The notes beneath the pieces are model-generated. The model saw nothing but the letters and a program-made list of their open reading frames with translations. It was not told the DNA's origin and made no database searches. Made by a program: the position numbers and the translations under genes. A stretch of DNA of 64,000 bases from Gluconacetobacter sacchari (lineage in GTDB: Bacteria > Pseudomonadota > Alphaproteobacteria > Acetobacterales > Acetobacteraceae): contig NZ_JABEQJ010000018.1 of NCBI RefSeq assembly GCF_014174255.1, positions 35,153 to 99,152 of the forward strand, in the 5' to 3' direction. Within the stretch, counting starts at the first letter, position 1, and the number at the start of each line of letters is the position of its first letter. Positions 43,076 through 51,938 of this stretch are shown piece after piece.

Positions 43076-43220
43076 GATCCGATCAAATGCTCCGGCAGGG
43101 GCCGCCCGGACGGCGGAAGGGGGGGCACCATTTATCCCGACACCTCATGGTGGCGCCAGACCCTCCTCTGGTGTAAGTCAGGCCCAACCCATGCGTCGGC
43201 ACGTCCCCGAGCGGACGGCC

Positions 43221-44297
43221 ATGGCGCGGCAGACGAAGTGCGGTCAATCCTTGAAAAAACTCACGATCCTGCTGGCCTTCCTGGGACTGGCCCTGATAAC
43301 CGGATGTACCGCGTGGCTTGGCGCGGGTTCGGTGCTGCGCGCGGTCCTGTCCATCGGCATCGTCGGATTCGGCGCCACGATCCTCGCGCAGCTTGCCGTG
43401 GATGCAATCCTGGGCGTTGCGTGGCACGCGGCCTGCCGCGAGATTCGGCTGCCCCACCTGATGATGGCACGGATGGTCCGCGACGCGGCGGCGACCTGCC
43501 TGCCCTTCTCGCAGCTCGGCGGCATCCTGATCGGCATCCGCGCGACCGGCGCCGACGCATCGCCCCGCTCCGGCCGGCGGTCGATCGACTGGCCCGAGGC
43601 CGCCAGCGCCAACATCGTCGACCTGACGACCGAGGTACTGGGCCAGATCGTGTTCGTGCTGATCGCGGTGGTGTTCCTGGTGGCGCACCAGCAATCCAGC
43701 CCCTTCGCCAAGCCGGTCATCATCGGCACGCTGCTGCTCGCGCTCGGGATCGGCGGCTTCATCTGGACCCAGCAGCATGGGGGCACCATCCTCAAGCGCA
43801 TGGCGCGGGGGCTGAGCCGCAACATCGCCTCACAATGGCACAGCACGATGCTCAGCAGCGCCGACACGCTGCAAGAGAAGCTGGACGAGGTCTGGTCGCA
43901 CCCCGGCCGCATCGCCGAGGCCGCGGCGGTCCACCTGGTCGGCTGGGTCGGCAGCGCCGTCGCCATCTGGGTCGGCTATCATTTCCTCGGCGCGCATCTC
44001 AGCCTGACCGGCGCCATCGCGATCGAGGGCGTGGCCTGCGGCATCATGTCGGCCTCGTTCCTGGTGCCGGCAGGCCTGGGGGTGCAGGAAGCCGCCTATA
44101 TCGCGCTGGGCTCGGCCTTCGGCATCGATCCCTCGGTCTCGCTGGGCCTGTCGCTGCTGCGCCGGGGCCGCGACCTGGCGATCGGCATTCCCGTCCTGCT
44201 GCTGTGGCAGGCCTCCGAAATGCGCCGCCTGCGCGGCCCCCGTCCCGACGCCGCCCCCAAGGACGGCGCCTACCCCGCGTCCGAACGGTCGCGCTGA
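43221..44297 (+). CDS. hpnL: HpnL-type membrane protein (LPG synthase TM fold)
   Basis: ATG 43221 (GAGCGGA just upstream) gives 358 residues; ATG 43191 is also in frame and would add ten residues. It is a polytopic membrane protein: hydrophobic segments include TILLAFLGLALITGCTAWLG, VLSIGIVGFGATILAQLAVDAI, ELVGQIVFVLIAVVFLVAH-like and LTGAIAIEGVACGIMSASFLVPAGLGVQEAAYIALG. The last segment with PAGLGVQEAAY is the flippase-like lysylphosphatidylglycerol synthase TM signature used for HpnL. In hopanoid-producing bacteria HpnL is thought to affect hopanoid localisation; the activity is unproven. It is divergent from hpnA and is followed by tyrA after seven bases, so the two may be co-transcribed. 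Confidence 0.85.
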   Translation: MARQTKCGQSLKKLTILLAFLGLALITGCTAWLGAGSVLRAVLSIGIVGFGATILAQLAVDAILGVAWHAACREIRLPHLMMARMVRDAAATCLPFSQLGGILIGIRATGADASPRSGRRSIDWPEAASANIVDLTTEVLGQIVFVLIAVVFLVAHQQSSPFAKPVIIGTLLLALGIGGFIWTQQHGGTILKRMARGLSRNIASQWHSTMLSSADTLQEKLDEVWSHPGRIAEAAAVHLVGWVGSAVAIWVGYHFLGAHLSLTGAIAIEGVACGIMSASFLVPAGLGVQEAAYIALGSAFGIDPSVSLGLSLLRRGRDLAIGIPVLLLWQASEMRRLRGPRPDAAPKDGAYPASERSR

Positions 44298-44304
44298 AGC
44301 CGCC

Positions 44305-45213
44305 ATGACCGACCAACCGACCGCCCCCTCCCCGCCGATGTTCGGCACGCTGGCCGTCATCGGCCCCGGCCTGATCGGCTCGTCCATCCTGCGCCGCGCG
44401 CGGCGGGACGGCACGATCGCGGCCAGGCTGGTGGCCTGCGACATCGACCCCGCCGTCCGCCAGCGGGTCGCGGAACTGGGCATCGCCGACCGGGTGGAAG
44501 CCGATCCCCTTCGTGCCGCCGCCGATGCCGACTGCGTCATCCTGTGCGTGCCGGTCGGCGCGATCGCCTCGGTGGGCGCGCGGATCCTGCCGGCCATGAA
44601 GCCCGGCGCGATCCTCAGCGAGGTCGGATCGACCAAGCAGTCGATCATCGCCGCCATCGCCCCGGCGCTGCGGCCCGACATCCCCTTCGTGCCGACCCAC
44701 CCGATGGCCGGCACCGAATATTCCGGCCCCGACGCCGGTTTCGCCACGCTGTTCGACGACCGCTGGTGCCTGCTGACGCCGCTGGAGGACACCGACCCGG
44801 CCGCCACCGCCCGCATCGAGACGATGTGGCACCACCTGGGCGCGCGCACCCGGGTCATGGACCCGGCCCATCACGACCGCGTCTGCGCCATCGTCAGCCA
44901 CCTGCCCCACCTGCTGGCCTTCACCATCTGCGGCACCGCCGACGACCTGGCCGACGAGACACGGTCCGAAGTGCTGGATTTCGCGGCCTCGGGCTTCCGC
45001 GACTTCACCCGCATCGCGGCATCCGACCCGGTGATGTGGCGCGATATCTTCCTGAACAACCGCGAGGCCCTGCTGGAAATGCTGGCCCGCTTCATGGAGG
45101 ACGCCCAGGCCATGGCCCGCGCCATCCGCTGGGGCGACGAGGATTTCATCGTCGACCGCATCGAGCGCGGCCGCCGCATCCGCCGCAGCCTGATCGAAAA
45201 CCGCCAGGCCTGA
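44305..45213 (+). CDS. tyrA: prephenate/arogenate dehydrogenase (TyrA)
   Basis: The 302-residue protein contains the N-terminal Rossmann motif TLAVIGPGLIGSSILRRARRDG, then CVILCVPVGAIASVGARIL, SEVGSTKQSIIAAIAPAL, and the substrate motif VPTHPMAGTEYSGPDAGF with the conserved His. The C-terminal helical half contains HHDRVCAIVSHLPHLLAFTI and FAASGFRDFTRIAASDPVMWRDIFLNN, family signatures. It oxidatively decarboxylates prephenate (or arogenate) toward tyrosine; whether it prefers NAD or NADP is not clear from the fold. It has no fused chorismate mutase or ACT domain. It lies seven bases after hpnL. Confidence 0.93.
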   Translation: MTDQPTAPSPPMFGTLAVIGPGLIGSSILRRARRDGTIAARLVACDIDPAVRQRVAELGIADRVEADPLRAAADADCVILCVPVGAIASVGARILPAMKPGAILSEVGSTKQSIIAAIAPALRPDIPFVPTHPMAGTEYSGPDAGFATLFDDRWCLLTPLEDTDPAATARIETMWHHLGARTRVMDPAHHDRVCAIVSHLPHLLAFTICGTADDLADETRSEVLDFAASGFRDFTRIAASDPVMWRDIFLNNREALLEMLARFMEDAQAMARAIRWGDEDFIVDRIERGRRIRRSLIENRQA

Positions 45214-45215
45214 CA

Positions 45216-45593
45216 TCAGGCCCGGCGGAGAAAATCCCGCAGCACCAGCGCATGGTTATGCGCCTCGTCATGCGCCGCATATAGCAGCGTGACCTTCTCG
45301 CCGGCCGCCAGCGCCACAAGTCGCGCGATGTCTGGGTTGCCGGCCTCAAGCTCCTGGCGATACCGCGTGCGGAATTCCGCCCAGCGGTCCGGATCATGCC
45401 CGAACCAGTGCCGCAGATCCGGGCTGGGCGCCACGTCCTTCAGCCACAGATCCATCTTCAGCGCATCCTTGCGCATGCCGCGCGGCCACAGCCGATCGAC
45501 CAGCACCCGCGCGCCGTCATCAGGCTCCGGCGCATCGTAAACGCGCTTGAGCCCGATTTCGGACAGATGATCCTCCCGACTCTTCCCCACCAT
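45216..45593 (-). CDS. DUF488 family protein
   Basis: The 125-residue protein contains the DUF488 core: GARVLVDRLWPRGMRKDALKMDLWLKDVAPSPDLRHWFGHDPDRW then EFRTRYRQEL and LVALAAGEKVTLLYAAHDEAHNHALVLRDFL. DUF488 proteins are small cytosolic proteins of unknown function, often near respiratory or stress genes. ATG 45593 was chosen because the 20 codons before it are not protein-like. It ends two bases from the tyrA stop (convergent) and lies downstream of hmp on the same strand, about 70 bases away. A shared transcript with hmp is possible. Confidence 0.88.
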   Translation of the reverse strand: MVGKSREDHLSEIGLKRVYDAPEPDDGARVLVDRLWPRGMRKDALKMDLWLKDVAPSPDLRHWFGHDPDRWAEFRTRYRQELEAGNPDIARLVALAAGEKVTLLYAAHDEAHNHALVLRDFLRRA

Positions 45594-45662
45594 GACCGGC
45601 CCCTTCCCTTCTCGCCAGGTCACCGGAAGGCACCGCCCTCCGGACCGCAGCATTCCGGCCGA

Positions 45663-46871
45663 TCAGACGACGAGTGCGGGATCGGCCGCCGAACCGAAGA
45701 ACTCGTAGCGAATCTGCGCGGCCGGGAGTTCCGCCGACCGCAGCACCCCCACCATGTCCCGCATGAAGCTGTCCGGGCCGCAGATATAATAGGTCGCCGT
45801 CGGGTCGAGCGTCTCGCGCAGCCAACCGGTGCTGATGCGCCCGGCATGCCGGGTCACGCCGGGCCCGCCATCCTGCGCCGGTCCCTCACCCAGGGCGAAG
45901 AAGAAATCCGCCGCCAGCACGCCGCGCGCCGCCAGGTCGCACACCTCCGGCACGAAGGCCGCCATCTCCGGCGTGTCCGACCCATGCACATACCGCACCG
46001 GCCGCCCGGCCTCCGCCGCCAGTTCCGCCAGCATCGAGACCGCGGGCGTCAGCCCCACCCCGGCCGTCAGCAGCACCACCGCGCCGCCCGCCGCCTCGTC
46101 CAGCACGAAATCGCCGGCCGGATTGGCCACCAGAAGCTCGGCCCCTTCCTGCACATCGTCATGCAGCCACCGCGACACCACACCCTCTTCGGCCCGCCGG
46201 ACGCTGATGCGGTAATGGTCAGCCCCCGGCGCGGAGGAAATGCTGTAGTTGCGGCGCTGCGTCTCATGGCCCGGCACCTCCAGCCTGAAGCTGAGATACT
46301 GCCCCGCCCTGTGCCGCGCGATCGGGCCGCCATCGGCCGGCACCAGTTCGAAGGAGACGATCGCCGGCGTCTCCCGCCTGCGCGCGCGGACGCGGAACGC
46401 GCGCCAGCCCACCCAGCCGCCCGGCGCCGCCTCGTGCGCGTCATAGATCTGCCTTTCGCGGCCGATCAGGATATCGGCCAGGAACCAGTACGCCTTGCCC
46501 CACGCCTCCAGGATCTCCGGCGTCGCGGCGTCGCCCAATACCTGCGCGATCGCCCCCAGCAGGGCCTCGGCCACATAGGGATAATGCTCGGGCAGGATGT
46601 TCAGCCCGACATGCTTCTCCGCGATCCGCTCGACCATGCCGCCCAGCGCGCCGAGCCTGTCGATATGCTCGGCATAGGCCAGCACCGCCAGCGCCAACGC
46701 CCTGGGCTGCTCGCCGTCCCGCTGGTGCGACATGTTGAACAGGTCGCGGATCTGCGGATGCGCCAGCAGGCGCTTGTACATTTCCGTGGTGATCTCCACC
46801 CCGTGCGCCTTCAGCGCCGGAACGGTGGCGCGGATGATCGCGCGGGTCGTCTCGTCAAGGGGAGCGGACAT
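45663..46871 (-). CDS. hmp: flavohaemoglobin (nitric oxide dioxygenase)
   Basis: The 402-residue protein converts nitric oxide to nitrate with O2 and NAD(P)H. It has three modules. The globin (residues 1-140) includes ALKAHGVEITTEMYKRLLAHPQIRDLFNMSHQRDGEQPRALALAVLAYAEHIDRL with the proximal His region and a conserved Tyr/Gln distal pocket. The FAD domain (about 150-255) contains RRNYSISSAPGADHYRISVRR (RxYS). The NAD domain (about 265-400) contains VVLLTAGVGLTPAVSML and YYICGPDSFMRDMV. It is divergent from an NsrR-type repressor, with a 23-nt palindrome 14 bases upstream of the start, so nitric oxide should induce it. Confidence 0.95.
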   Translation of the reverse strand: MSAPLDETTRAIIRATVPALKAHGVEITTEMYKRLLAHPQIRDLFNMSHQRDGEQPRALALAVLAYAEHIDRLGALGGMVERIAEKHVGLNILPEHYPYVAEALLGAIAQVLGDAATPEILEAWGKAYWFLADILIGRERQIYDAHEAAPGGWVGWRAFRVRARRRETPAIVSFELVPADGGPIARHRAGQYLSFRLEVPGHETQRRNYSISSAPGADHYRISVRRAEEGVVSRWLHDDVQEGAELLVANPAGDFVLDEAAGGAVVLLTAGVGLTPAVSMLAELAAEAGRPVRYVHGSDTPEMAAFVPEVCDLAARGVLAADFFFALGEGPAQDGGPGVTRHAGRISTGWLRETLDPTATYYICGPDSFMRDMVGVLRSAELPAAQIRYEFFGSAADPALVV

Positions 46872-46884
46872 GGCTCGATCCTTT

Positions 46885-46907
46885 AAGGTTTATTTTTCAT
46901 ATACCTT
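46885..46907. promoter_or_regulatory. NsrR-type operator between hmp and nsrR
   Basis: A 23-nt dyad AAGGT-x-TAT...ATA-x-ACCTT with 8 of the 9 outer pairs matching occupies the AT-rich centre of the 82-base gap. It resembles the 11-1-11 dyads bound by NsrR in other Proteobacteria. It is 14 bases upstream of hmp and 47 upstream of nsrR, placed to repress both. Confidence 0.7.
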
Positions 46908-46953
46908 TTTGGACACGTTGGAAAACCTGTCAAGAGCGCGCATCTTCCGGACC

Positions 46954-47442
46954 ATGAAACTGACTCTGCAAACCGACTATGCGCTCCGCGCATTGATCTA
47001 TCTCGGGATCAGGACCAACCGGCTCTCCTCGATCCGGGAGATCGCGGAGGCCTACGGCATCTCCGAAGCGCACATGGTCAAGGTCATCCACCGGCTGGGC
47101 ATCGGCGGTTTCATCGACACCATCCGGGGCCGCAACGGCGGCGTCCGGCTCGGCCGCCCCGCCCGCGATATCAGCGTCGGCGCCGTCGTGCGCTACATGG
47201 AGGACGACATGGCGCTCCTGGCCTGCATGGGTGCCGACGCGGCGGCCGACCCGCGCGGTCAGTGCCTGCTGATGCCGGCCTGCCGCCTGCGCGGCGTGCT
47301 GGGCGAGGCCCTCCTGGCCATGACCAGCGTTCTGGACCGCTATACGCTCGCCGATGTCATGACCCCCTTCGAGATCAGCCGGCTTCAGGACCTCCCCTCC
47401 ACCGAACCTCCGGCGGACCCGGCGCAGCGGCCCGGGTCATAG
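46954..47442 (+). CDS. nsrR: Rrf2-family nitric-oxide-sensing repressor NsrR
   Basis: The ATG at 46954 gives 162 residues. The N-terminal winged helix reads MKLTLQTDYALRALIYLGIR, then SSIREIAEAYGISEAHMVKVIHRLGIGGFIDTIRGRNGGVRL, the Rrf2 pattern. Three cysteines in LLACMGADAAADPRGQCLLMPACRLRGVL have the C-x(n)-C-x5-C spacing that holds the iron-sulfur cluster in NsrR. The length is typical. The cluster reacts with nitric oxide and releases DNA, de-repressing hmp, which is the divergent neighbour. The 3' end carries a Pro/Ala-rich tail (STEPPADPAQRPGS). Confidence in the regulator is high; the identity as NsrR rests on the cysteines and the hmp context. Confidence 0.9.
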   Translation: MKLTLQTDYALRALIYLGIRTNRLSSIREIAEAYGISEAHMVKVIHRLGIGGFIDTIRGRNGGVRLGRPARDISVGAVVRYMEDDMALLACMGADAAADPRGQCLLMPACRLRGVLGEALLAMTSVLDRYTLADVMTPFEISRLQDLPSTEPPADPAQRPGS

Positions 47443-47461
47443 GTCCCCGCGCGTTCCTGTC

Positions 47462-47503
47462 GCGGGGCTCCGCCCCGCACCCCGCCAAAGGCGGCGCCTT
47501 TGG
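47462..47503. terminator. double hairpin between convergent nsrR and the LysR gene
   Basis: GCGGGG (47462-47467) pairs with CCCCGC (47473-47478). CCAAAGGC (47485-47492) pairs with GCCTTTGG (47496-47503) around GGC. The sequence lies in the 77-base gap between convergent genes and suits a bidirectional terminator. The block resembles a repeat often seen in acetic acid bacterial intergenic regions, which I could not test here. Confidence 0.65.
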
Positions 47504-47519
47504 AAACCATTCGTGTCCC

Positions 47520-48425
47520 CTATTCGGGCACGCTGGCCCTTACCTGCTCGCGCAGCGTCTCCACGAAGCGGCGCAGCAACGGCGCGGGCGGCTCGGGACG
47601 TGTCGCGACGGCCAGCGTGGCGCGCGGCGCGGTCCCCGCGATGGGGCGGAACACCGCACCGCCGGCATGGATCTGGTCCAGACATGCCGGCACGATCGAC
47701 ACGCCGAGACCCGCCGCCACCAACGGCACGGCCGCCGTGATCTGCGGCGCCTCCTGCCCCAGTTGCGGGGTAAAGCCCGCATTCTGGCACGCCGCGAGAA
47801 TGGCATCGAAGAAGCCCGGCCCCAGCGCGCGCGGAAACAGGATCAGCGGATCATGCGCCACATCCTGCAACGCCACCCGCGCCTGGCCGGCAGCGGGATG
47901 ACCGACCGGCACCGCCAGCAGCGTCGGCTCCTCGAACAACGTCTCGATCGTAAACCCCCCGTCCGGCGCGGGTGGACGGATGATCGCCACGTCGATCGTC
48001 CGCTCGGTCAGCGCAGCGCACAGGGCGGGCGTGTTGCTTTCCTCCATCGTGATCACCGCATGCGGCAGCGCCAGCCGCACCTGGCGGATCGCCGCCGGAA
48101 TCAGCGGCAGCAGCGACACCGCCCCCGCCAGCCCCACCCGCAGGCTGCCCCGCTCGCCACGCGCCAGCCCGGTCGCCACATCCACGAATTCCTGCCGCAT
48201 CTGCAACAGGATCCTGGCGCGCTTCACCAGGTCGGCCCCCGCTTCGGTCGGCACCGCCCCCTGCCGCGAACGCACGAACAGCTTCAGCCCCAGCGCCATC
48301 TCCAGCGCGCGGATCTGCTGGCTCAGCGGCGGCTGCTCCATATGCAGCGCCCGTGCCGCATGCGTGAAGCTGCCATGCTCGTCGATCGCGACAATGTAGC
48401 GCAGGTGGCGGAAATCGATATTCAT
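47520..48425 (-). CDS. LysR-family regulator divergent from pdc
   Basis: The ATG at 48425 gives 301 residues with N-terminal helix-turn-helix [49 protein letters not shown] and a LysR substrate domain ([66 protein letters not shown]). It belongs to the aromatic/keto-acid-responsive LysR group (BenM/CatM-like helix pattern TPEAGADLV and similar), but the ligand cannot be told. The 122-base gap to pdc has AT-rich stretches (ATATCTGAAATATAT) suited to a LysR T-N11-A site. It probably controls pdc and itself. The upstream frame to 48497 was not used. Confidence 0.88.
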   Translation of the reverse strand: MNIDFRHLRYIVAIDEHGSFTHAARALHMEQPPLSQQIRALEMALGLKLFVRSRQGAVPTEAGADLVKRARILLQMRQEFVDVATGLARGERGSLRVGLAGAVSLLPLIPAAIRQVRLALPHAVITMEESNTPALCAALTERTIDVAIIRPPAPDGGFTIETLFEEPTLLAVPVGHPAAGQARVALQDVAHDPLILFPRALGPGFFDAILAACQNAGFTPQLGQEAPQITAAVPLVAAGLGVSIVPACLDQIHAGGAVFRPIAGTAPRATLAVATRPEPPAPLLRRFVETLREQVRASVPE

Positions 48426-48547
48426 ATCTGAAATATATGGATAACGTTGTTCGCATATATTGGACAGCGGAATTTTCGGCTCCCAGTCTGCTCCCACGCA
48501 GCCGGGACGAACGGGTCGCCCCGGACACCACCGGGGGAGTCGCCACC

Positions 48548-50224
48548 ATGACCACCACAGTCGGCCAATATCTTTCCGCCCGCCTCGGCCAGATCGGCCT
48601 GAAGCACCATTTCGCCGTCGCCGGCGATTTCAACCTGGTCCTGCTCGACGAATTGCTGGCGGAAGGCTCGACCAGACAGGTCTATAGCTGCAACGAGCTG
48701 AATTGCGGCTACAGCGCCGAGGGCTACGGCCGTGCCAACGGCGCCGCCGCCATGGTCGTCACCTTCAGCGTCGGCGCCCTGTCCGCCATCAACGCCATCG
48801 GCAGCGCCTATGCCGAAAACGTGCCGGTCATCATCGTCTCGGGCGCCCCCAACACCAACGATCACGGCTCGGGCCACCTGCTGCACCACACGCTGGGCAA
48901 CACCGATTACGGCTACCAGGCCGAGATGATGCGTCACATCACCTGCGCCACCGAGGTCGTTCTCTCCGCTGCGAACGCCCCGCATCAGATCGACAACGCC
49001 ATCCGCACCGCGCTGCGCGAGCGCAAGCCCGCCTATATCGAAATCCCCTGCAACCTCGCCAATGCGGCCTGCCCCGCGCCCGGCCCCGTCGACAGCCTGC
49101 TGTCCGAGCCCGCGGCCGACCAAGCCAGCCTGGACGCCGCGCTGGAGGAAACCGGCCGCTTCCTCTACGCCCGCGACAAGGTGGTGCTGCTCGTCGGCAG
49201 CCGCATGCGCGCGTCGGGCATCCTCGACCTCCTGCCCGCCCTGGCTGACCGCCTGGGCTGCGCCGTCACCGTCATGGCCGCCGCCAAGGGCTTCTTCCCC
49301 GAAGACCATCCCGCCTATCGCGGCGTCTATTGGGGCGAGGTCAGCACCCCCGGCGCGCAGGAACTGGTCGAGAGCGCCGACGGAATCCTCTGCCTGGGCC
49401 CGGTCTTCAACGACTACGCCACCGTCGGCTGGCGCGCCACGCTGAATCCCGAAAACACGCTGCTGGCCGACCTGCAAGGCATCACCGTCAACGGCCGCGT
49501 CTTCACGGGCTTCTCCATCGGCCAGTATGTCGAAGCCCTCGCCGTCCGCGCCCCCCGCCGCGCCAGCTCCGCCGAAACCCCGCGCCGGTCCGTGCCCGCC
49601 ATCCCCCCGGCGGCCCGCGGCGCCCGCCTGTCCAACGACGAAATGGCCCGCCAGATCAACGCCCTGATCGACGGCAACACCACGCTGACGGCGGAAACCG
49701 GCGATAGCTGGTTCAACGCCGTCCGCATGGAGCTACCCGGCGGCGCCAGGGTCGAAAGCGAGATGCAGTGGGGCAGCATCGGGTGGTCCGTCCCCGCCGC
49801 GCTGGGCGGCGCGCTGGCCGCCCCCGACCGCCGCCACATCCTGATGGTCGGCGACGGGTCCTTCCAGCTCACCGCGCAGGAAGTGGCCCAGATGGTGCGC
49901 TACGAACTGCCGGTGATCATCTTCCTCGTGAACAATCGCGGCTACGTCATCGAAATCAAGATCCATGACGGCCCGTACAACTATATCAAGAACTGGGATT
50001 ACGCCGGCCTGATCGCCGCCTTCAATGCCGAAGACGGGCACGGGCTCGGCCTGCGCGCCACCACCGCCGGCGAGCTCGCCGCCGCCATCGAGCAGGCGAA
50101 GGCCAACACACGCGGCCCCACCCTGATCGAATGCGACCTGGACCGCGCCGACTGCACCGAGACCCTGGTCAAATGGGGCACCAAAGTCGCCGCCGCCAAC
50201 AGCCGCGCGCCGAAAGTGAATTGA
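48548..50224 (+). CDS. pdc: pyruvate decarboxylase
   Basis: The 558-residue thiamine-diphosphate enzyme makes acetaldehyde from pyruvate; acetaldehyde can then be oxidised to acetate by the periplasmic or cytosolic dehydrogenases of acetic acid bacteria. Visible residues are the catalytic Glu in [17 protein letters not shown], the His pair in [12 protein letters not shown], the ThDP motif [34 protein letters not shown] (GDG...NN), [11 protein letters not shown] and [20 protein letters not shown]. The length equals that of Zymomonas and Acetobacter enzymes. ATG 48548 follows GGGGGAG at about 48533. The upstream open frame is a non-coding leader. Divergent from a LysR regulator that likely controls it. 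Confidence 0.96.
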   Translation: MTTTVGQYLSARLGQIGLKHHFAVAGDFNLVLLDELLAEGSTRQVYSCNELNCGYSAEGYGRANGAAAMVVTFSVGALSAINAIGSAYAENVPVIIVSGAPNTNDHGSGHLLHHTLGNTDYGYQAEMMRHITCATEVVLSAANAPHQIDNAIRTALRERKPAYIEIPCNLANAACPAPGPVDSLLSEPAADQASLDAALEETGRFLYARDKVVLLVGSRMRASGILDLLPALADRLGCAVTVMAAAKGFFPEDHPAYRGVYWGEVSTPGAQELVESADGILCLGPVFNDYATVGWRATLNPENTLLADLQGITVNGRVFTGFSIGQYVEALAVRAPRRASSAETPRRSVPAIPPAARGARLSNDEMARQINALIDGNTTLTAETGDSWFNAVRMELPGGARVESEMQWGSIGWSVPAALGGALAAPDRRHILMVGDGSFQLTAQEVAQMVRYELPVIIFLVNNRGYVIEIKIHDGPYNYIKNWDYAGLIAAFNAEDGHGLGLRATTAGELAAAIEQAKANTRGPTLIECDLDRADCTETLVKWGTKVAAANSRAPKVN

Positions 50225-50279
50225 GGAAAGAACCTTCTTTCGCCCGCCGAAAAAGAAGCAGAAAGATTCTTATTCGCTG

Positions 50280-50307
50280 GCCTCTGGCGGATCGTGCCGC
50301 CAGAGGC
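50280..50307 (+). terminator. terminator hairpin after pdc
   Basis: GCCTCTGGCGG (50280-50290) pairs perfectly with CCGCCAGAGGC (50297-50307) around a six-base loop. It lies between the convergent pdc and oprB genes. There is no T tract; the stem is GC-rich as usual for this genome, and it can serve both directions. Confidence 0.7.
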
Positions 50308-50339
50308 TCCAGGAACGCTCTCCCCCGACCCGATATCCA

Positions 50340-51755
50340 CTACAGGGCGGCATGGATCTTCAGTCCCAGCGCATCGATCTGCGGCTTGTTGCGCTGAAGA
50401 TTCGGACGCCAGATATGCTGGTAGTCGGGCTGGATCGACAGCCCCCGAAAGGCATGAATGATGTAGGTGACTTCCAATGTCTGGATATCGCTCTGGGGAT
50501 AGGTCGCCTTGCCGGGCAAGGAGCGGCCCGCATCATAGGCCAGCCATTGCGATGCCTGTAGATCCGGGCTGACCACCGTACGCGACCACTCGATACCGAA
50601 CATGTCTTTCGGACGTGCGCGAAACATGCCGCGATCCACGACACCGGCATAGAACTGATACAGATAGGGCCCGCTCCCCGGCTCGTTGCGTACCATGCCG
50701 CCCAGCAGGTACAGACCATCCATGGCGCCCTTGCCGTTCCGCATCACCATCTGGTCGCCTTCCAGCCAGAGCTGTGTCTTGCCGGTCGTCCAGCGATAAG
50801 GCTGCCCCGTCACGACGGCGGGCCGCTTCTGCGCATCGTAATAAACGTCCCGGTATTGCGACGAATCATACCCGAAACCCATCTTGTAGTGTCCCAGCAG
50901 CCGATTCGGCCCAAACGACGGCACCAGGCCGATTTCCACCGGCACATACACCCCGGTATAAAGGTTGGTGCTGACATTGAATCCGGTCCGGTCATACCGG
51001 TTGCTGTTCAGGTAGGGGTTGACGCCATACAGCCCGGCCTGCCCGTAAACACCATGCAACGGCCAGTAGCGGACGCGCATCCCCCATGTGGAGCCAGGAT
51101 AGGTTCCAAACCCCGCTGCCCCCCGGGTCAGGGATTTCGGAATGCCGCAATTGGACTTGTTCATGAATGTGCAGAACAGGAACGAATTGGCGAAATCGAT
51201 ATTGACCGGCATCTTTCCGATGGCAATCTGCACGCGCTTGCTGAACAGGTCCTGCGTCGCATAGGCGTACACCATATGAACGCCCACATTGCCGCCGCCA
51301 CCATAGATTTCCTGAAATCCGTTCAACGACGCATCCCCGAAATCCGATGCCAGATTGTGCCCTGCCCGGTTGACGAACACGGCATGCATGATCAGCCCCT
51401 TCCAGCCGATCAGCTTTTCCCAGTCCAGATCGAGTTCCGCGCCGATCTGGTGGGTATAGGCCGCATCGCCCGGATGCCCGCCATTCAACGCCATGGCACT
51501 TTCGCTGGTATAATCTATGACAATGCCGATTCCATAGCTATTGAGCTTTTTGACCACCCGCTCCCAGGGCAGGAGCATATGCTCCACGTCCGGCGTGAAC
51601 GGCGTATTCGCATAAGCCCCGGGTGCATCCAGGGCAAAGACCGGCGCGGTATAGGAAACCGGGCCGCGATATTGCGCCCGTGCGGTCCCCGGAAAAAGTG
51701 CCGCGACCAGGCAGGCAAGCATACCACAAACGGCTAGCGTCTTTTTCTTGTTCAT
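50340..51755 (-). CDS. oprB: OprB-family carbohydrate-selective porin
   Basis: The ATG at 51755 gives 471 residues with a signal peptide (LAVCGMLACLVAALFPGTARA, cut before QYRG). The mature part is a barrel rich in Gly, Tyr and Trp with OprB blocks: NSYGIGIVIDYTSESAMALNGG, YTHQIGAELDLDWEKLIGWKG, FGDASLNGFQEIYGGGGNVG, KRVQIAIGKMPVNIDFANSFLFCTFMNKSNCGIP, and LEVTYIIHAFRGLSIQPDYQHIWRPN near the C terminus. OprB porins let sugars or polyols cross the outer membrane. A LacI-type palindrome is 42 bases upstream of the start. The gene lies downstream of the catabolic cluster and has its own leader. Confidence 0.92.
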   Translation of the reverse strand: MNKKKTLAVCGMLACLVAALFPGTARAQYRGPVSYTAPVFALDAPGAYANTPFTPDVEHMLLPWERVVKKLNSYGIGIVIDYTSESAMALNGGHPGDAAYTHQIGAELDLDWEKLIGWKGLIMHAVFVNRAGHNLASDFGDASLNGFQEIYGGGGNVGVHMVYAYATQDLFSKRVQIAIGKMPVNIDFANSFLFCTFMNKSNCGIPKSLTRGAAGFGTYPGSTWGMRVRYWPLHGVYGQAGLYGVNPYLNSNRYDRTGFNVSTNLYTGVYVPVEIGLVPSFGPNRLLGHYKMGFGYDSSQYRDVYYDAQKRPAVVTGQPYRWTTGKTQLWLEGDQMVMRNGKGAMDGLYLLGGMVRNEPGSGPYLYQFYAGVVDRGMFRARPKDMFGIEWSRTVVSPDLQASQWLAYDAGRSLPGKATYPQSDIQTLEVTYIIHAFRGLSIQPDYQHIWRPNLQRNKPQIDALGLKIHAAL

Positions 51756-51796
51756 GATGACATGCCTCGAAGCAACGCCACCCGTCAGAGGCGTTG

Positions 51797-51808
51797 TAGA
51801 TCGATCCA
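51797..51808. promoter_or_regulatory. LacI-type operator upstream of oprB
   Basis: TAGATCGATCCA differs by one base from the perfect palindrome TAGATCGATCTA at 56258-56269 upstream of the Gfo/Idh gene. It lies 42 bases before the oprB start. Two near-identical sites at two promoters beside one LacI regulator make a shared operator likely. Confidence 0.65.
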
Positions 51809-51938
51809 ATGCCAGTAATCGTTTAACGAATACCGGATCCCGTCCACAGGTCATTTCTTTCGGAAATGCCTGCTATTCTTATTCTTGCTTTTTCGGGCCC
51901 GCGGCCGGCTGCCTCAGGCAACCGGCCCGATCATGTCC

